Assembly: GCF_030345335.1 (NCBI RefSeq) | Contig: NZ_JAPVRC010000006.1 | Location: forward strand, 183,198 to 247,197 | DNA from: Halobacillus campisalis | GTDB taxonomy: Bacteria; Bacillota; Bacilli; Bacillales; Halobacillaceae | Direction: 5' to 3' | DNA length: 64,000 nt | Part shown: positions 63,035 through 64,000 of the stretch, piece after piece | Position numbering within the stretch: position 1 is the first letter of the stretch | Layout of the letters: every line of letters starts with the position of its first letter | Notes under the pieces: model-generated | Seen by the model: only the letters and a program-made list of their open reading frames with translations | What the model was told of the DNA's origin: nothing | The model's database searches: none | Program-made: the position numbers and the translations under genes

Positions 63035-63700
63035 ATGAAGAGAGAGTTTGCAGTAATTGGACTTGGTCGCTTTGGGGGCAGCATCTGCAGAGAGTTAAGT
63101 CGAGAAGGCATGGAAGTCCTTGCTATAGATTTAGATGAAGACAAAGTCAACGAATATAGAGATATCGCAGCGCACGCAGTGATCGCTGATTCTACAGATG
63201 AAAACGTATTGAAAGAACTCGGTATTCGAAACATCGACCATGTTATTGTCGCTATTGGTGATAACATACAAGCTAGCATGCTTACAACACTGATGCTTAA
63301 GGAATTAGGGATTAAAACAATTACAGTGAAAGCCCAAAATGATTATCATGAAAAAATCTTGAATAAAATAGGTGCAGACCACGTAGTACACCCTGAACGT
63401 GACATGGGGAAAAGAATTGCGCATAGCATCATTTCAAATAATATTCTTGATTATATTGAACTGTCTGATGATCATAGTGTCGTGGAAGTCAAAGCGGGAA
63501 GTAAAATGAGCGGGCGCTCTTTAGTAGACTTGGATATCCGAGCTGAATACGGTTGTAACGTTGTAGCAATTAAACGTAAAAAAGAAGTGATCGTATCACC
63601 GATGGCTACTGAAGAGATATTAGAAAATGACATCTTGATCGTCATCGGAGCGGATAAAGACATCAGTCGGTTTGAAAAAAACCTGGTTATAGAAGATTAA
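63035..63700 (+). CDS. ktrC: Potassium uptake regulatory subunit KtrC
   Basis: Cytosolic RCK protein gating the K+ channel KtrD (or KtrB), 221 aa, identical in length to B. subtilis KtrC (YkqB). RCK-N domain with nucleotide motif GLGRFGGSI and the acidic IDLDEDKV (about 1-130); RCK-C domain (about 135-220), the c-di-AMP binding part in related proteins. GGAGG lies eight bases before the ATG at 63035, overriding an in-frame TTG at 63020. Its channel partner is at 26.5 kb. Confidence 0.92.
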   Translation: MKREFAVIGLGRFGGSICRELSREGMEVLAIDLDEDKVNEYRDIAAHAVIADSTDENVLKELGIRNIDHVIVAIGDNIQASMLTTLMLKELGIKTITVKAQNDYHEKILNKIGADHVVHPERDMGKRIAHSIISNNILDYIELSDDHSVVEVKAGSKMSGRSLVDLDIRAEYGCNVVAIKRKKEVIVSPMATEEILENDILIVIGADKDISRFEKNLVIED

Positions 63701-63811
63701 GTAAAACTCTTTTCATAATAACTGGTTCCGTTCCTTATCGCAAAACACCAATTTTCTGCCGAACTGTATAGGAGATTACTTCATAATTTGTAGAGGTTCT
63801 CATTCAAATAA

Positions 63812-63846
63812 CAAAAGGCTCAGTCGTTTTTCGACTGAGCCTTTTA
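63812..63846. terminator. Terminator downstream of ktrC
   Basis: Perfect 14-bp stem AAAAGGCTCAGTCG / CGACTGAGCCTTTT, 5-base loop. Symmetric; it could also serve a leftward gene beyond the window. Confidence 0.88.
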
Positions 63847-63872
63847 AAGTGGTAAAATTTATTTGTTCAACT

Positions 63873-64000
63873 AAAGCTCCCTATTCTTGAAGACTCAGTT
63901 TCGAGACTTTTGTATGAGGATATGGTGGCTTTAGAAAACGGATCGCTTTCCGTGGGCATGTGGTGAGCTTCCTCAGGCTTCGCCTTCCGGGATCTCACCT
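63873..64000. repeat. Second, truncated copy of the repeat family
   Basis: AAGCTCCCT (from 63874) followed by GAAGACTCAGTTTCGAGA matches the right arm of the element at 25737-25972 read on the minus strand (about 28 of 33 bases). It runs into a GC-richer part with CGCTTTCCG and an inverted pair GGTGAG / CTCACC (63962-63967, 63994-63999). The element is cut by the window edge. Confidence 0.55.

Noticed and set aside
1..64000. tRNA, rRNA, CRISPR array, prophage, intact transposase
   Set aside because: Scanned for by eye; no cloverleaf-like sequence, no spaced short repeats with unique spacers, and no transposase or phage structural ORF was found.

Overview
The window reads as a chromosomal segment of a low-GC, endospore-forming, moderately halophilic member of the Bacillaceae, most like Halobacillus. 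Evidence: almost every protein resembles a Bacillus subtilis counterpart; start sites carry AGGAGG-type ribosome binding sites with many TTG/GTG starts; small Bacillus-type proteins are present (YjcZ, YrzI-like, FbpB-like, DUF1659/DUF2922/YvrJ); proteins are rich in acidic residues; and there is a C30-type carotenoid cluster of the kind known from Halobacillus and relatives. The genus is inferred. No tRNA, rRNA, CRISPR array, prophage or intact insertion sequence was seen.

Layout. 1-5.8 kb: 3' part of an MFS transporter, then fdhD, formate dehydrogenase and a DUF1641 partner. 5.8-12.2 kb: DUF456 membrane protein, aldo/keto reductase YhdN with a sigma-B-like promoter, penicillin-acylase-family protein, an nfrA-sirtuin pair and a small unknown protein. 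12.3-22.9 kb: lipoprotein PBP3, a second RsgA-type ribosome GTPase behind a leader-peptide attenuator, DUF1206 protein, zinc alcohol dehydrogenase (sigma-B-like promoter), PpaC, acetyltransferase, CorA, HPr-like protein, SDR and HD-domain proteins. 23-28 kb: YrzI-like protein, moeA-moaA (molybdenum cofactor, needed by the formate dehydrogenase), a MITE-like repeat, YwpF and KtrD, then YjcZ.

28.5-36.3 kb: carotenoid cluster in two convergent operons. The plus-strand operon has two CrtN-like enzymes and CrtM. The minus-strand operon has a CruF-like protein, an acyltransferase, a CrtQ-like glycosyltransferase and a CrtP-like oxidase. They share one terminator built into the coding ends. The plus-strand promoter overlaps three 11-bp-spaced repeats that look like a CarH/LitR light-regulated operator.

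36.4-44 kb: PAS-GGDEF diguanylate cyclase, DoxX protein, small proteins, signal peptidase, PatA, FbpB-like protein, patatin and AlkD-like glycosylase. 44.4-56.3 kb follows the B. subtilis cheV-ykuV block (cheV, ykyB, ykuE, fadH/ykuF, darB/ykuL, dapH, dapL, ykuT, ykuU, ykuV) with sco, trhA and an MFS exporter mixed in; with PatA it gives the acetyl branch of diaminopimelate/lysine synthesis. 56.4-64 kb: heterodimeric ABC exporter YknUV, cytochrome bd oxidase cydAB with a Rex/Fnr-type operator, KtrC (the partner of KtrD 36 kb away), and a second, truncated copy of the repeat family at the right edge.

The strongest unexplained signal is upstream of the RsgA paralogue: a 21-codon leader ORF followed by two mutually exclusive 7-bp helices, one of which sequesters the Shine-Dalgarno sequence.
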